This document shows, in pieces, positions 44,801-57,277 of a stretch of 64,000 nt of DNA. The DNA lies in assembly GCA_016800925.1 (NCBI GenBank), contig JABCPU010000078.1:151897-215896 (forward strand). Direction: 5' to 3'. Under the pieces are notes generated by a model. It was not told the DNA's origin. It was given only the letters and a program-made list of their open reading frames with translations, and searched no databases. Position numbers and translations under genes: made by a program. Origin of the DNA: Suillus spraguei (taxonomy: Eukaryota; Basidiomycota; Agaricomycetes; Boletales; Suillaceae). The stretch's first letter is position 1, and each line of letters begins with the position of its first letter.

Positions 44801-45750
44801 ATTCGTTGGTCGTCTCAATATTCTCCCTCACGCCGCTGATCGCTTGTACGAGACTAGACTGGTGAGTATTCTTAACCCCTTGATCTTCTGACGAAACAAA
44901 TCTCACGCCACTTTGAGACCGCTGTCGTGCAAGGGACAACTGGAGATCGCTATAAAAACACTGGTGGTGGAGTGTGCGCGCAAACACTATATGCCTCATC
45001 CGGGTATGGAGGCAAATGATCACGGCCCCGCTTTGTGGTCGTTTTTTTCGATTACCTTAGCCTTAGTCTTATCAAATATACTGCAGCTTCGTATAGAACA
45101 AGTGGAACGAAGATGGTGACATCTCACTATCATTAACTGATTTTGCAGTTGTATCTTCTGCCGTGGCAGTATATGATTGGGGTGAGCGAACAATACTTTC
45201 CGAATGTATCATTAATGCTCATATGGTATTCAAGCATTAACATTCGGACAAGAGGTAAGTTAATGCCATCAGCACAGCTGTCTCACTAAAAATGCTTCAA
45301 CAGTTTGAACTGATCTGGGTAAGCAAGGTCCTATATCAGAAGCAAACTGCCAGTGGATAATGGAGTTGACTGGGAGCAGAAGCAGCGCCATGACTGTTCT
45401 TTATATTTGTGTATGTTATCTCATGAGCGCAGTTGATACTAAGTCGACTTCAACATACTTATGCTAGGTGCGCTACATCGGAATACGATATGCTGTGTAA
45501 GCTTTCAAAGATAGCAAGTCGACATACAACTCGATTGGACAACCAGATTATGATTCACTCAATACCTCCGCACCCCAACCCCAAAAGCGCCACCTCCAAA
45601 GTCAGGATACGAGCTTGAAGCTCTGGCGAAAGGTCGCCCCGAAAGCGCATCTCATAACCAACTTTACCCAGGATAATACGAGTGAGGATCTGCACGGATG
45701 CCAATACCAGATCCAGGGATGAATGAGTGTGAGTACCAATGCTGCATTTC
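44801..45750. other. Intergenic stretch, no gene recognised
   Basis: Short open frames only. No motif, splice structure or repeat that I could support was found. Confidence 0.35.
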
Positions 45751-45751
45751 A

Positions 45752-46240
45752 CATTCTTGTCACTGTGCTTTGTTGGTGGTGGGCGGGTATCCGAGGGGCC
45801 TGGGAGAACTGGGCTCTTTCAATCTTCATTTGTTTCTGCCACTTTGCGAGATTTTCATATTCTCCCTTTCTGTCCATCGTCTTCCGCTTCCCGCCGGGTT
45901 TCTGAGTCGATTCTGGGTCGAAAGCCTGCAAAGAATATAGGATGATACATTCACCAGGAGGAAGCCCACCTCAAAACCGGATGAACTCGATGGCGACTTG
46001 TTCGATTGCAGTGCATATGGCTAGTTTTGCATCTGCCTTGTTGCGGTAGTCGGTCGGGACAGTCCAGGTGCGTGTTTGGTTCCGACATTGTGCATCCGAA
46101 AGCTGAAGATGAGCAAAGCCATGAGGATGTGAGTCAAAATGGCGAAGATGTGGATAATCAGTTGTCTGTCTCTTTCTCATACTAGAACCAGGATATCGAC
46201 TCCTGACCTTATTGTACTCGGACAACAGAACTGGGTACAC
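45752..46240 (-). pseudogene. Fungal protein relic of unknown function, possibly dsRBD-like
   Basis: A minus-strand frame runs from about 46,150 through RTWTVPTDYRNKADAKLAIC and VAIEFIRF, meets a TGA at about 45,968, and continues in the same frame as GGLPPGEC, LQAFDPESTQKPGGKRKTMD and a Lys/Gln-rich tail ending at 45,749. The pattern of an aromatic WxVP, then ADA-A, then a small helix is reminiscent of double-stranded RNA-binding folds in agaricomycete proteins, but I cannot assign the family firmly. The stop is one C-to-T change from CGA (Arg). The upstream sequence to 46,500 contains another possible related segment (VEYCIIFTLDGNPG), also broken. Confidence 0.35.
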
Positions 46241-47555
46241 TGATCATTCACCCGTGTGTTCACGAAGACCGGCTCTCGTTCCCGCAGCCTTTCCTATCGC
46301 ACCCATGTGATTTCCAGTGTTATAAAGTATACGGTGGCTTTTGCATCAGAGTGCTTTGAGAATTTGAGAACGCCAAGGTATTCAGGGGGCCTGTGTAGGC
46401 TGAGGAAACAACCGTGGACTAGAGTAGATCATGATCGTGAACGTGAATATGACGATAGAGGATACGTACTACGTCCTGGATTTCCATCCAAAGTGAAAAT
46501 GATGCAATACTCAACTTGCTGCTTCCGGCGTTTTCACATGAAGGTTTTCATGCAATCAGGTGCACCGAATTCGCAGCAACTTTGCGTTCGAATGATTCGG
46601 GGAATTGGCAGAGAATGGACTCGTAGAAATGCTCGGAGACTTGAGACCCTATTGATGCGGACGGTGGGTATACTTGGGGCGGCGCAGTGCGTAGTTAGCC
46701 GTGTTTATTTGAAGAGCACGCCCTCATGAAGCGCAGCTCCAGAACACGCGGGCTTTGCCTCGTTGCGATAGATATCGTAAATCGCATTGACCTCGATTAA
46801 AGATTGGTTCCGAGAGTGCATGTTTGAGATGCAATCTAAAGGGGATACTACTACATAGTCATGTGCGGTGCTACCAGCAGAGCCTGCAGAGGGCAGTAGC
46901 CTCGATTTGCTTCACCGCATTATTACCGGCTGGTTTAATTCCTGGGGTGACGGCGTGTTTCAGCTTCGGGCTCACTGGATACGTTTGCAGTAAGTCATAA
47001 ATATATCCTTGTTAGGAACGCGTGCCGAGTGGATAAACTCCGAGATGTTCTATTCCGGATTATTATTATTTTGCCTGCGAAAAGTCATACAGAGCCAGTA
47101 AACGTCATGGCACTGTGTCAGCTGAGGTGTCATCTGGTACTGAGGGCTGTGGTTGTCGGATGATTGGCTGTGGTGCTACTGCGGACGGTTTGCAACCTGG
47201 CTGATTTATGAGTAATAAGTGATAGCGCAAGCAATACGTTTCTGACTCGCATGATCAGCAATTGCACTAGCACAATTTAAGTTGACCAGAGAGAACGAGA
47301 AAATAGCACTAGCACTGCGACTTTGTCGTTGAATTTTTTGACCGAGGCTAACGATTCAGAGGCTATGTATACGTGATGATGCGAATGACGGTCGTCAATT
47401 GCAACGCCGTATCTTGAATTAACACATGGAGTTGCGGCTGTGCTACTTACCTTGACTTTTGACTGTTACGGTGACACAACATCTACAACAAAAGGGCCAA
47501 TCAACCCGCCACAGAATCTTCACGCACGCTCCCTCCTTTCTACTTTACGACGACG
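46241..47555. other. Intergenic stretch, no gene recognised
   Basis: Apart from the possible broken upstream segment of the preceding relic (to about 46,560), I see no gene. The last few hundred bases are the upstream region of TVP38. Confidence 0.35.
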
Positions 47556-49379
47556 ATGAACACTTACTCAGAATATGTCCCAAGTTCTCCCCATTCTCCA
47601 CCGTATGCCAACAATGTTCAAGACAATCGCCGAATATCTCGTACTCCCAGTCCAACTCCCAGTGAGATACAAGCCCTCCATCAGAAGGGATTCCTCAATT
47701 GGCAGTCCATATTGGATAGAAAGAAGATGTTTTCAAAGAAACGCATTAGTGCGTCTTCATTTCTCTACAATTTCAAGTATTGGTTTTAACGCCGAGCAGT
47801 GATTTATATTGTCTTAACCATCCTCACCACTCTCATCATCCTCCTCATAATATATGATAATCAAATTATACGCGCAATTCAACCAGCAGCCACCTGGATG
47901 TACAAGTACGTTACTACCAGTCCCGTCATACCCCAACATTTACATTCTTTTAGGCTCAAGTTTGGTTGGTTAATCCCTATAGCCATTCTTTTTGTGATGT
48001 CGTTCCCTCCGGTATGCACATCAATTCTTCATCTCACGTCACACTAACATGCTTCCATCAGCTTGGCGGCCAGGAGATAGTTGCTGCCGTGTGCGGTCTC
48101 GTATGGGGCACGTGGGCTGGTTTCGGCATAGTAGCGGCTGGCACTTTCCTCGGTGAAGTAGCAAACTTTTTGTACATCTTACTTCTTATCACGTTTTCGT
48201 CATTCCTTACCGCTTCCCTCAGTGCCTTCAAATACTTCTGTACTACTCGCGGTGAGAAGATAGAACAAAGCAGTGTCATTTACTCCGCTTTGGGAAGAGT
48301 TGTCCGCGAGGGCGGTTTCAAGGTTGCGGTGATCGTCCGTTACAGCGTCATCCCCAGTCACTGTGTGTTTCTCCCATTCTCTCATTCAATCTTTACCTTA
48401 ATGTGTCTAGTCGCCACTGCACTATTTGCGGTATGTGGCATGAACATCTTTGTTTACATGCTGGCAGCACTCCTCTCTCTGCCGAAGCAGTTCATAAATG
48501 TGTATATTGGAACTTTATTGGAAACTAGTGCTAACTGTAAGTTCTTACTCGTATGTACGCTCGTAACCTCATTTCTTCCTTCAGCGAGCTCCACTTCGTT
48601 GAACTCGATTGTCAGCGATGTCGTTGGTGTCATCACCGTCCTGATCACCATAGCTGCCATGTGGTACGTCACTAGAGCAATGAACCGTGTCAAACCACAA
48701 ATCGTCTACGAGCGTCGCAAAGCACGGTCAGTATCATCCCTCTCCCTGCTCATCACGTATTTATTATTTTCTCAGTCAAGCGAAACTAAACGCTGCGAGT
48801 GAATCACTGTATCAAAACGGCGGCGCGAACACCTCCGCAGTATTTAACGCTTCAGATGTCACTGTCCCCCTCAATTCCTTCTCAGACACCCCCTATGACA
48901 CCCCCTACCAGCAATGGGACAGCGAAGGCCGCGCCATAGGCTATGCACCAGATCCACGCATACACGCACCCCAACCTAAGAAACCGGAAACCCCAAACCC
49001 ATTCCCAGGTGACACAACTCCCACGTTGGGAACTAAGCCCCTCCGCCAGGAAAGCACGGACACTGTTGCATGGGAGTTGCAGGCTAACGCCGCGCAGGGC
49101 CAGAGTTATCGGTTGAGCGCGATGACGACCGAGCCTCTACGCAATCCGTATGAGGGTGAGGGTGAGGGTGAGATGGATGCCGAAGAGGTTGGTGGTGGGC
49201 CGTCGTCGTCTGGTGTTGGGCGGTCACTTTCATCTGGTATTGGTGGTGTTACTGCGTATGCGCCGCCGCCTGGTCCTCCGCCTCCACCGGCGAATGCTGC
49301 GTATGCGTTCAGTGCGCCGGGGAATAGTTTTTCGGGGGCGAGTTCACCGCCTCCACCTAATTATGCGACAAGGCAGTAG
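47556..49379 (+). CDS. TVP38: TVP38/TMEM64-family Golgi membrane protein
   Basis: Integral membrane protein of the SNARE-associated Golgi (VTT/DedA-like) family; yeast Tvp38 resides in late Golgi membranes and related proteins are linked to lipid scrambling. Eight exons: 47556-47748, 47800-47905, 47954-48011, 48062-48171, 48223-48362, 48411-48536, 48585-48726 and 48776-49379, with introns of 48-51 bp and an intact frame of 492 residues. A cytosolic N-terminus of about 65 residues precedes a first membrane segment (IVLTILTTLIILLII). The family core follows: GWLIPIAILFVMSFPP, GGQEIVAAVCGLVWGTWAGF, AGTFLGEVANFFAFKY, RVVREGGFK and LSLPKQFINVYIG. The C-terminal tail is Ser/Pro/Gly-rich, with a GEGEGE stretch, and probably disordered. 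A decayed fragment of its 3' half lies about 1 kb downstream. Confidence 0.88.
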
Positions 49380-50239
49380 GTTGTTGGGTGCATTTTTGCC
49401 CTGGGCCTTTACCCTGGCTATCATCGGCCATTCACTCATCCGGCCATCACAATCTTTGTAACTCATTTCTTTTGTCCCTCTATCACTATTTTATTACTCG
49501 ATTTGTGTTCTGATAACCCTATGTGGACTGTGCGTGATCCATATGTGCACAACGATAACTACTAGTATAGGTTAGAGTATAACTGGAGTATTTATAGTTT
49601 TATTCTGACGTGTAAAAGTTGGGTGTCCTATACTACCCTTTTCTATAGCATCGCATCCTGACTTCAGCCCAATTGCAAGTTTGCTGTGAGGTATCGAGTT
49701 GTCGCTTGTTAGGATGAGCATGCGAGTTGTGGAAACACCCGGTTTCTTTTTGAATGTTGCACTCGTTTTGGTCCTAAACTTTTTATCCACCGTGACAGTA
49801 GGAGCCTCGTAAATTCGACACTTGACGAAGCATGCACGGGTAAGTTTGTATAATCACTGGCAACACTGGCAACTCAATTGGCCAGTCCACTGGCAGTCGC
49901 CAAATCGTCTCTAGTTTGACAAGTTTCACCGCTGGTTCCCAGCTAGATCGAGTCATCAACAACCATGGACAATGATATTGGACACAAAGATCACGGGTTC
50001 TCCGGGTCATATCAACAGCTGCTATGTAGGGATGCGAAACCGGTAGTCAGATACTCAATCTCATCATAAGGGTTGTTGATAATGGAGAGCTGCAGCTGGT
50101 TACCATCACACGTTTTCGGCTGCATTTTGTGATTTGGGGATTCTGGATTGTATTTTCATTCCAGTGTGTGACGCCCAGCGCTTCGAATCTTAAGGGATAA
50201 CTCCTGGTAAGTACGACACATTGATGTTGTAAACTTCAT
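49380..50239. other. 3' flank of TVP38, no gene recognised
   Basis: Sequence between TVP38 and its decayed fragment. No convincing open frame was found on either strand. Confidence 0.35.
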
Positions 50240-50409
50240 CATGATATCGCACTCTCAGGCTAAAGCGGCCATTGTCGATGGTGTTCTTACCATCTTCCTT
50301 AGTGTCTTTAGCTCAAGCTGTTTTAGACTAGGTATTATGAGCCTAGGACACTGGTTATCTGCGGCACTGTGGACTGCCTCGACCCAAGTCTTTCCGATTC
50401 ATAAACTGC

Positions 50410-50625
50410 GTACATCAGGTATTTTTTAGACTAACTGTAAGTTCTTACCCCTTATAGGAGCGTATTCTCGCTCGTTCCTTCGGTGATCTGCACAAGATCA
50501 TCAGTGGTCGTTAATGCAATCACAGGTTTAGACCGCTGTAATGCTGCATGGTATGGGTAATCCGTATTAAATGTCAGACTCAGGCTGCAGATCGCTTACG
50601 AGCGCTGCAAAACTCTGTCAACGAC
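50410..50625 (+). pseudogene. Decayed fragment of the TVP38 3' half
   Basis: It contains ACTAACTGTAAGTTCTTAC, the same exon end and donor as TVP38 exon 6 (48,531-48,548). Further on GCTGCATGGTATG and ATCGCTTACGAGCGCTGCAAA resemble the exon 7 end (AAMWY ... YERRKA). The order is conserved but the frame is lost. It is probably a partial tandem duplicate. Confidence 0.4.
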
Positions 50626-51204
50626 ATCCATATTCGAAGTCGATTGAGCATTTCCGTTGTTCAACCCGCCGTCCCAGCCAAAGGGGCTCGGCAGCAGCCC
50701 CAGCAGCAGCACCTGGCACACCACAGTTGTCTAGATTCTAAGGTATGTTGTGCTCGTTATATTGTGTTCAAAAATCCAGCTGACTCATAGTACTCATGTA
50801 GTCCTGGTGTAATCCAAGGTTCACTCACATGTTCGCATCCGTCGCGAAGGCATGACAGAATTCAAATAAGCGTGTATTGGGCGTGTACTTTTGTACGTAT
50901 ATTTGTACTGAAAAAGGTAGCTTCAATTTCTCCATGAATCCAGATACGAGTCGTTTGATCTGCAAAGCAAGTTTCTAGACCAGGCAAGGTTTACATGAGA
51001 AGTGCGTGGTGTGAAATAGCAGAGCACTTACCCGCAAAAATGAACCTCTCCTACAAATGAGAGCAACGGCTCAATATTGTTCATATAATTGTAGCTCAGT
51101 GGTTTATCCGTCTGAAAGTCTACCATCGGCACCCAGAAAGATGAAATTGCATTCTAAGGAAAACGTCAAGCCAAGGCCGTCACCTGCCTGTATAGCGATG
51201 AGTG
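50626..51204. other. Intergenic stretch, no gene recognised
   Basis: A CAG/CAGCAGC-rich patch at about 50,690-50,715 aside, nothing recognisable lies before the right FunK1 arm. Confidence 0.35.
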
Positions 51205-54200
51205 TTTAATACAAGAAAAGGCCGCCCTTGAAATGTTAATGCAATGATACTAGAAACATTGATGAGTATGGAGGCACAGTCACGGTGAGTGTGAAGTGTC
51301 AAAATAAAGTTGCCTCCGCTGTTGTCTGAACCTCCTCCCCGTACACAGATTCCAGAGCCTGAGGAATAATGGCTTAATGGCTTAATTTAATCCGACCAAT
51401 TCCTGCCATCAAGGTGCCTCCAGTGCTACTAGCTGTATTGATAGCGACTCCCTCGCGGAATAAAAATCGCACATTGTGAAGAGTAAATGTTGAACTGCGG
51501 TAGTTTCAAGCCTATAATAGACTGTATTGCATCGGGTAGCATACTCACAGATTCTACAGCATTTCGAACTTCCATGGACTTGGCCCAAATAAATATCGGT
51601 CATCCTAACATCGCGCCCGAGATATAAATTTCAAGAATTCTCAGGTGCACTATCATATATTGGGCCCTTGATCTCCGGGGCGTACTACTTGACTCACTGA
51701 GGTTTGAGAACTGTAGAATCGGCAGTGGTTATACTCCCTGGAGCAGCAGCCGGGTCATCCGAGCATTATCAGGATCAGATTCCTGGATTTTTCGTAACTC
51801 GTCGGCCAAAAGGTTGACAATATAGAAGTCGAAATTGGTAAATAAAAATGGGGATGAAGGGCCGCCGCGAGTTGACAGCAATCTATTCATCATTCTTCGA
51901 GTCTTCGACGGCCACACGCCACTCATGTGCGGACTTGAAACAATGGAATATCTGTGTGACTGCCGTCGTGTGGCGTATCAATAACAAGGCCTATAGCAAA
52001 GTAAATCACACCTAATACTATGTGCGATGGCAATGATCCATGATAGTACTAGTGATTTTGAGGCTACCTGATCCTGCCGAGAAAGATCGTTAGTCTGGTT
52101 GTTTGGGGACGGATAGGAGCATCACAATCGTCGTTTTGATATGGAAATTCGGAATAAGTAAGTCGGAGCGAATGGGTAAGCTGGCGGCCTATCAAGTTCA
52201 TCAACGCCCACAACCCACTTCTCTGTGGACTCCGACAGAGTGTAAAAAAATTCTTTAGAAAATGTTTATTGAGAAAGAGATCGTACCCGATAGGCCAAAG
52301 GCAGGAAGGTGGTGTTGTACAAGAAGATGTTACCAGAATAAGTATTGAAGATCAGATGCTCGAGGGTCGTGTTGATGAGTCGGAGTGATGTGTTGTCAAC
52401 TGCGCCACCGAACATTAACCGAGAATTTGGCTCTCCATCAACTTCGTTCAACTGTGGTCTGTGGACCTTGACTCAAAATGTCCGACAGCAGTGCTACGCT
52501 GGCTTAAAAGGCGAGTCCAGAGCGCGTCTTTTTATTCCCAAGGTTCACCTTTCCATCTATCTTATCATGGCCAACGATACTGGCACCGCTGCACCAGTGA
52601 CGAACACACCTCCCCGCAACTCTGGCTTGCCTACCGAACTCAAATCCACCCCACACGCAGTTGGTTCCGCCGTTGTCAGCGAACATATCGATACTCTAGG
52701 CGTCAAGTGCGTCAGATCTTCCTTATGCTCCCGCCACCATTATCCATACTAATTTCGTTATTCACGCAGCGTTGATGACGTCCATCCATGGATCGGGCGG
52801 GATGTCAAGAACTACGCGAAATGTGGCGCAGACGAAATGCTGCAGCAGCTCCTTGAAATGTGCACTTCCCAATCCCTTCCTCCTAGTCAGAAGTCGACGC
52901 TATTCGATACTTCCCTCGAGGCTGTCCTACACCTCTGCAATGGACCAGGTCAAGCGCAGACAATCAAGAAACACTTGACTAAATTGTAAGCAAGCACATC
53001 AAAGGTGTGAAATAAGACTAACGCCATTATCAAGTTGTAATCGCACTGGCGAAAACCCATCTTACACTGATTTCGTCCAAGCTGCTAATTGGGCACTTCG
53101 TGGACTAGAGAAGGTGAACGTACCTGGAATACCAGTTTTTAAAGACGACGATACCAAGATCCTCTTTCATGTGAATGATCCATCGCTCATACATCAAAAA
53201 CACCAGGGAAAGACGTCCATCCGCAAGCCTGACGTCGTGGTCGTATCTTACGAGAGCGCTAGGGATGCCATGCTGGAGGGACAATCCGATATACGCATCT
53301 GCGTCCAAAAGCCTGCTGAGGAGAACTTCCAATGGACGAATGTTCGAACCACATTTGAGTTCAAACGCCCGCAGAAACATCTTCCTCGTCCGCCGTCGAC
53401 TTACAATAAGGACTACGTGGTTCCTACCGTCATGTACATGAATTTTATGGAGGAGACGAACCCGCCTGCTGAACCCACAGACTCAACACCTGCCACTGGT
53501 CCTACTAGGACCTCCTACAATAAATCGAACCAGCGTAAGTCGCCCAGTATGCATTACCGTTACTTCTTTTGACATTTGCGACGCAGTACAGAATATATCC
53601 GATCGACTCAGGAGCAACAAACGCGGCTCTGATCATCTAGGCTCTAGCGAACCGCCCAACCTCAAACGATCCAAACAGGACGAGGAGAGGGAATCCAGGC
53701 AGGAGGAAGGAGGAGGAACAGGAGGAGGAAGAACAGGAGGAGGAAGGATAAGAAGAAGAAGAAGAAGTCGGATAAACGTCATCCTGTCGTCCAGAATGGT
53801 TTGTATGTTGCGGAGATGTTCGCGGCTCATACGGCGCGTCAGCACGTCATCTCCTTCATCGTAAACAGTAAGTGGAAGCAATACTGTCGTTCTGTCGTCA
53901 AACTGATAGAAATTCCAGACAACATCATTTATATCTGGTGGTTCGATCGTCAGCATACAATCCAATGCGCTGGCATCAACTTCATCCAGGACCTCCCACG
54001 CTTTATGGTCTTACTCTTCATCATGCAGCGCATGGGATACGAGCAATGGGGCCTTCATCCGCTATTCGAACCTAAACCTGGATATAAAGGCGAGATTAAC
54101 GTCGAATGTGAGGAGGACAAGGAGGGCCAGGATAAGATGAAGAAGTCCAAGAAAAAGCGCATCGTCGACCTCACATTAGATTTCAACTCCAATGAGCGCA

Positions 54201-55410
54201 CGACTCATTTCGGTCTACGCGGACGTGCAACCACTCTGTTTCCAGTGAAGAGCAGGGCGCTATCGGCTCAGCCCCGGCAGCCCCATTTTCTTAACGAATC
54301 CACAGAATTGGTTGCCAAGCTCTTTTGGCCAGAAGAGGCACGCCAGAGCGAGCCCGAAATCCTCGAAGAGGTATATAAGATTGCGAAAGAAGATCCTGAT
54401 GTATCGGGCCATGTTCCAGAGATGGTCTGGTTCCACAAGTTTGAAGGAACATCCACAGCGATAATCAGGAAGGCCCTAGGAATCGACGACACAGGCAGTC
54501 GCGTTCTATACATCATCGTATTCAGAAAGCTTTACCCGATCACGACGCTGAGCGGTGAAGAGTTCCTCCTCGCATGGTGGGAAGTCGTCAAGTGTAAGTG
54601 TCCTGTCCTTTTTTCATGTTCTTTCTCATTGACTCACTCTGACAGGCCATCGCGCCCTCTGGAAGAGGGGTGTACATCATCGCGACATCAGCCCCAGCAA
54701 TATCATGGGATACCGTTTACGTGGTCGATTTATGAGCGTCCTCAACGACTTCGACTTATCGTCGATCAAACAATTTTTGTCATCGGCCAAAAATGGTCCC
54801 CAAGGCTTCGAACGCACAGGAACGGTACCCTTCATGTCGTTACACCTTCTTGTGCCAGAAGCCATTGCAGGTCAAGTCGAGCACATGTATTATCATGATG
54901 CAGAATCGTTCATCTGGGTCCTCACTTGGATCTGTCTTCGGTATGACAATGGCAAGCTTCTCAGGAAGAACAGACCACTCGATGATTGGCTAACAGTCGA
55001 TGCCATGGGATGCCATGAAAAAAAACGTCCTTTTTGGCAAGGCTGCGTAGCATGCGTCCAACGCCATCGCACCAAAAGAACTTCGACGTTGCAATGCAGT
55101 GCTTAGTGGTGATTCTCAAATATATAAACCCATTTGAGTCCATTCCAGCGGATGATGTAGTATTCAATACATGGCTCCAGAAACATGTGCCCGAGAATGT
55201 ACTTCAAGGCAATATCTCGTAGGGTATGTGCACCTGGGCAGCGTGCCTCCGAAATGTGATGTTTAGTACATATCAATTACATAGACCTCTTGTAACATTC
55301 AAGTTCACAATTATATCCCCCATCAAAAAAACTGTTTTCGTCTATTATGTGAGTGACGAGTACTAAGTCTTAGCTATCATCATAGGGATAATTCAAATCA
55401 GGAAACTATG
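51205..55410 (+). repeat. Right arm of the long inverted duplication (FunK1 locus)
   Basis: It is the inverse of 19,333-23,820. The inner end is near GTTTAATACAAGAAAAGGCC, and the outer end is near GGGATAATTCAAATCAGGAAAC. The upstream non-coding part (51,205-52,566) shows the same short motifs in the same order as the left arm, at lower similarity than the coding part. Confidence 0.85.
52567..55222 (+). pseudogene. FunK1-family kinase, inverted copy with disrupted frame
   Basis: It has the same six-exon structure as the copy at 19,502-22,150: 52567-52706, 52770-52985, 53035-53534, 53587-53867, 53919-54593 and 54646-55222. Exons 1, 2, 3 and 5 have identical lengths in both copies. Exon 4 is 281 nt instead of 267, because of changes in a GA-rich tract at about 53,690-53,770, so the frame is lost before NGLYVAEMF. 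Exon 6 is 577 instead of 581 nt: one codon is missing in the PADDVVF region and one base in the A-run at about 55,018-55,025 after MGCHE. HRDISPSN and NDFDLS remain recognisable. The A-run shift could be a sequencing artefact; the exon 4 change is harder to explain that way. Confidence 0.75.
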
Positions 55411-55457
55411 AAAGTGTATGTTCCAAGTGGATCGTGAGCTTGTGAACGGTGACGCAT

Positions 55458-55925
55458 TGTCACGAATTCCAAATACAAATCATTATTCTTTCCTCAATTT
55501 CCCTAAAGTCCCAACACTAAGACAAACCCTAACCCTATTGAAATCCCCATATCTGCTTCTATAACTGAACTCCCTGATGAAGATGAAGAGATCTTCTATG
55601 ATGCTATCGGATAAGATAAGATAAGATATATCACATGATCTTAGAACCTTCTAGAATATGATGTCATAACTATGTCACAACTATCACATCGTATGATTCT
55701 CACTTCTATTTTATAATTGGCTAGTAGTTTTCAGACTCAGTTTATATCTCAGTTTCAATATGTGTATATAGTTAGCCAGTTTCGCTGTAGTAGTTCTTTA
55801 GTTCAAACCTCTTGTATCTACCAAGTGTAGCAACCAGATGTACCTGCTATCCTTTTCTCTTGTGATAACCTTAGTTTGAGTCCTAGTCTCTGCCCCTGCC
55901 TTAATTGGTTATAAGGGTTGTGACA
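55458..55925 (+). mobile_element. Solo LTR, second copy (TGTCACGAATTCC...GTTGTGACA)
   Basis: It matches the LTR at 27,390-27,864 along its whole length with scattered differences and small gaps, in the same orientation. No 5-bp target duplication is visible (GCAT left, CCTAT right), so one flank may have been rearranged, or it may be the end of a decayed full element. Confidence 0.8.
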
Positions 55926-57003
55926 CCTATCACTGCTGAAAGGAAAGAATGGTGTAGCAAGCAAAGTCACGCTGACCATCAAACCCCTGTTTTTGACAAG
56001 CATCTCGTTACCGTCTGTGGTGGCAACTGAAGAATTCCCTTATAGCGAGTATATAGCCTTTTTGCTTCACTAAGGCGGAACCGTACTTCTGCTGCAAACC
56101 CTTACTGGATCCTCGCACCGATGCCCTCATGTCCCATCCAAATCCATCTAGATCCATTGGTGTGTAGTTACTTCGTTTCTGCTGTTACTAAATCTATGGC
56201 AGGATTTACCTTGCGTCTCAAGGGGCCACTGCATGCTGTGCACCTCTTAGTTAATACCCTGTTTATTTTCTTTCTTGCTACCAGACTCACCTAATAATCT
56301 CGTACATGCTCAAATATGTTAAAAAGACTCAACATACATACCATTATGGTTACTTCCTGTTACATCCCTTCACTTGGACTTAGTATCAGAACACTCGCTA
56401 GTCACAATCTATTGGCCTTTGAACCTTTCTCCATTTGAATCTCGCTCATTGATTTAACCGCCGGTAACTTTACTGCTTGAAGTACCACGCAACTTTCGAC
56501 TTCGCTACTTGTAACCAGACTGCGGCCAGCGATCTCACTGGGTCACTACCTCTCTCATCAACTTTCTTGCTCATATGGAACTGCCACTACTGCTACCGCA
56601 CCGCGGGTAGTAGTACTATATTCGTTTCGCAGAAGTCACTTTTGTTCTTGCTCTCGCTAGCTAACCACTACAGCTATCCTTACCGCACAAGTACCACTGA
56701 CATCGCACTAGTACTGCTGATATACTGTTACCGCCACTAACCTTGGAAGTCAGAATCTTCATTGCCTTATTAGTACTTTCTTGATTCCTTCGCACTAACT
56801 TAGAAGGAATTGCTTCTGTCCTTCAGTAGGATTATCGTTGCACTTATACTTAGGCCAGCGGTAGTTTCTTCGTTACAACTGGAGCCCACCACGAGGGTCC
56901 TTTGGTATAGTTTTGTTCTTGTCTTAATCGCTTACCGCACGCTTGTCACCACAGTCATTACCGCACCACTACGCTACTGATAGTATGTCTGACAGATTTT
57001 GCA
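55926..57003. other. Retroelement-derived sequence, no gene recognised
   Basis: T- and C-rich sequence with recurring ACCGC(T/A)ACT-like words, similar in style to 63,250-63,500. No intact frame longer than about 90 codons. It is probably decayed LTR or untranslated retroelement sequence. Confidence 0.35.
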
Positions 57004-57276
57004 CATCAGGAAATTCACACATTCCTTGACGTGCCCTTATGTGGACTTATTTACACTTAACTGCCTTGGTGAAATTGAATCTACTTGTCCAAAATTTCAA
57101 TGTGAATGAATTCAGAAAAAAAAAGTTGAGATATATTAATATACATGTTTTATTGTATTTCGCACTCAAAAAATATAAGATATGCCAGGTGAATGATGTG
57201 AGAGAGAGCAAACAAGTTTTGAGATAAGTGAGTTAAGCTGATTAAGCATGTTAAGGAATGTGTGAATTTCCTGATG
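57004..57276. mobile_element. 273-bp MITE of the CATCAGGAAAT family
   Basis: The left end is CATCAGGAAATTCACACATT, and the right end is its inverse AATGTGTGAATTTCCTGATG. The first 11 bases are shared with the MITE at 24,785-25,201, while the inner arm sequences differ. It is non-coding, AT-rich, and directly precedes a gag-like frame. Confidence 0.65.
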
Positions 57277-57277
57277 C

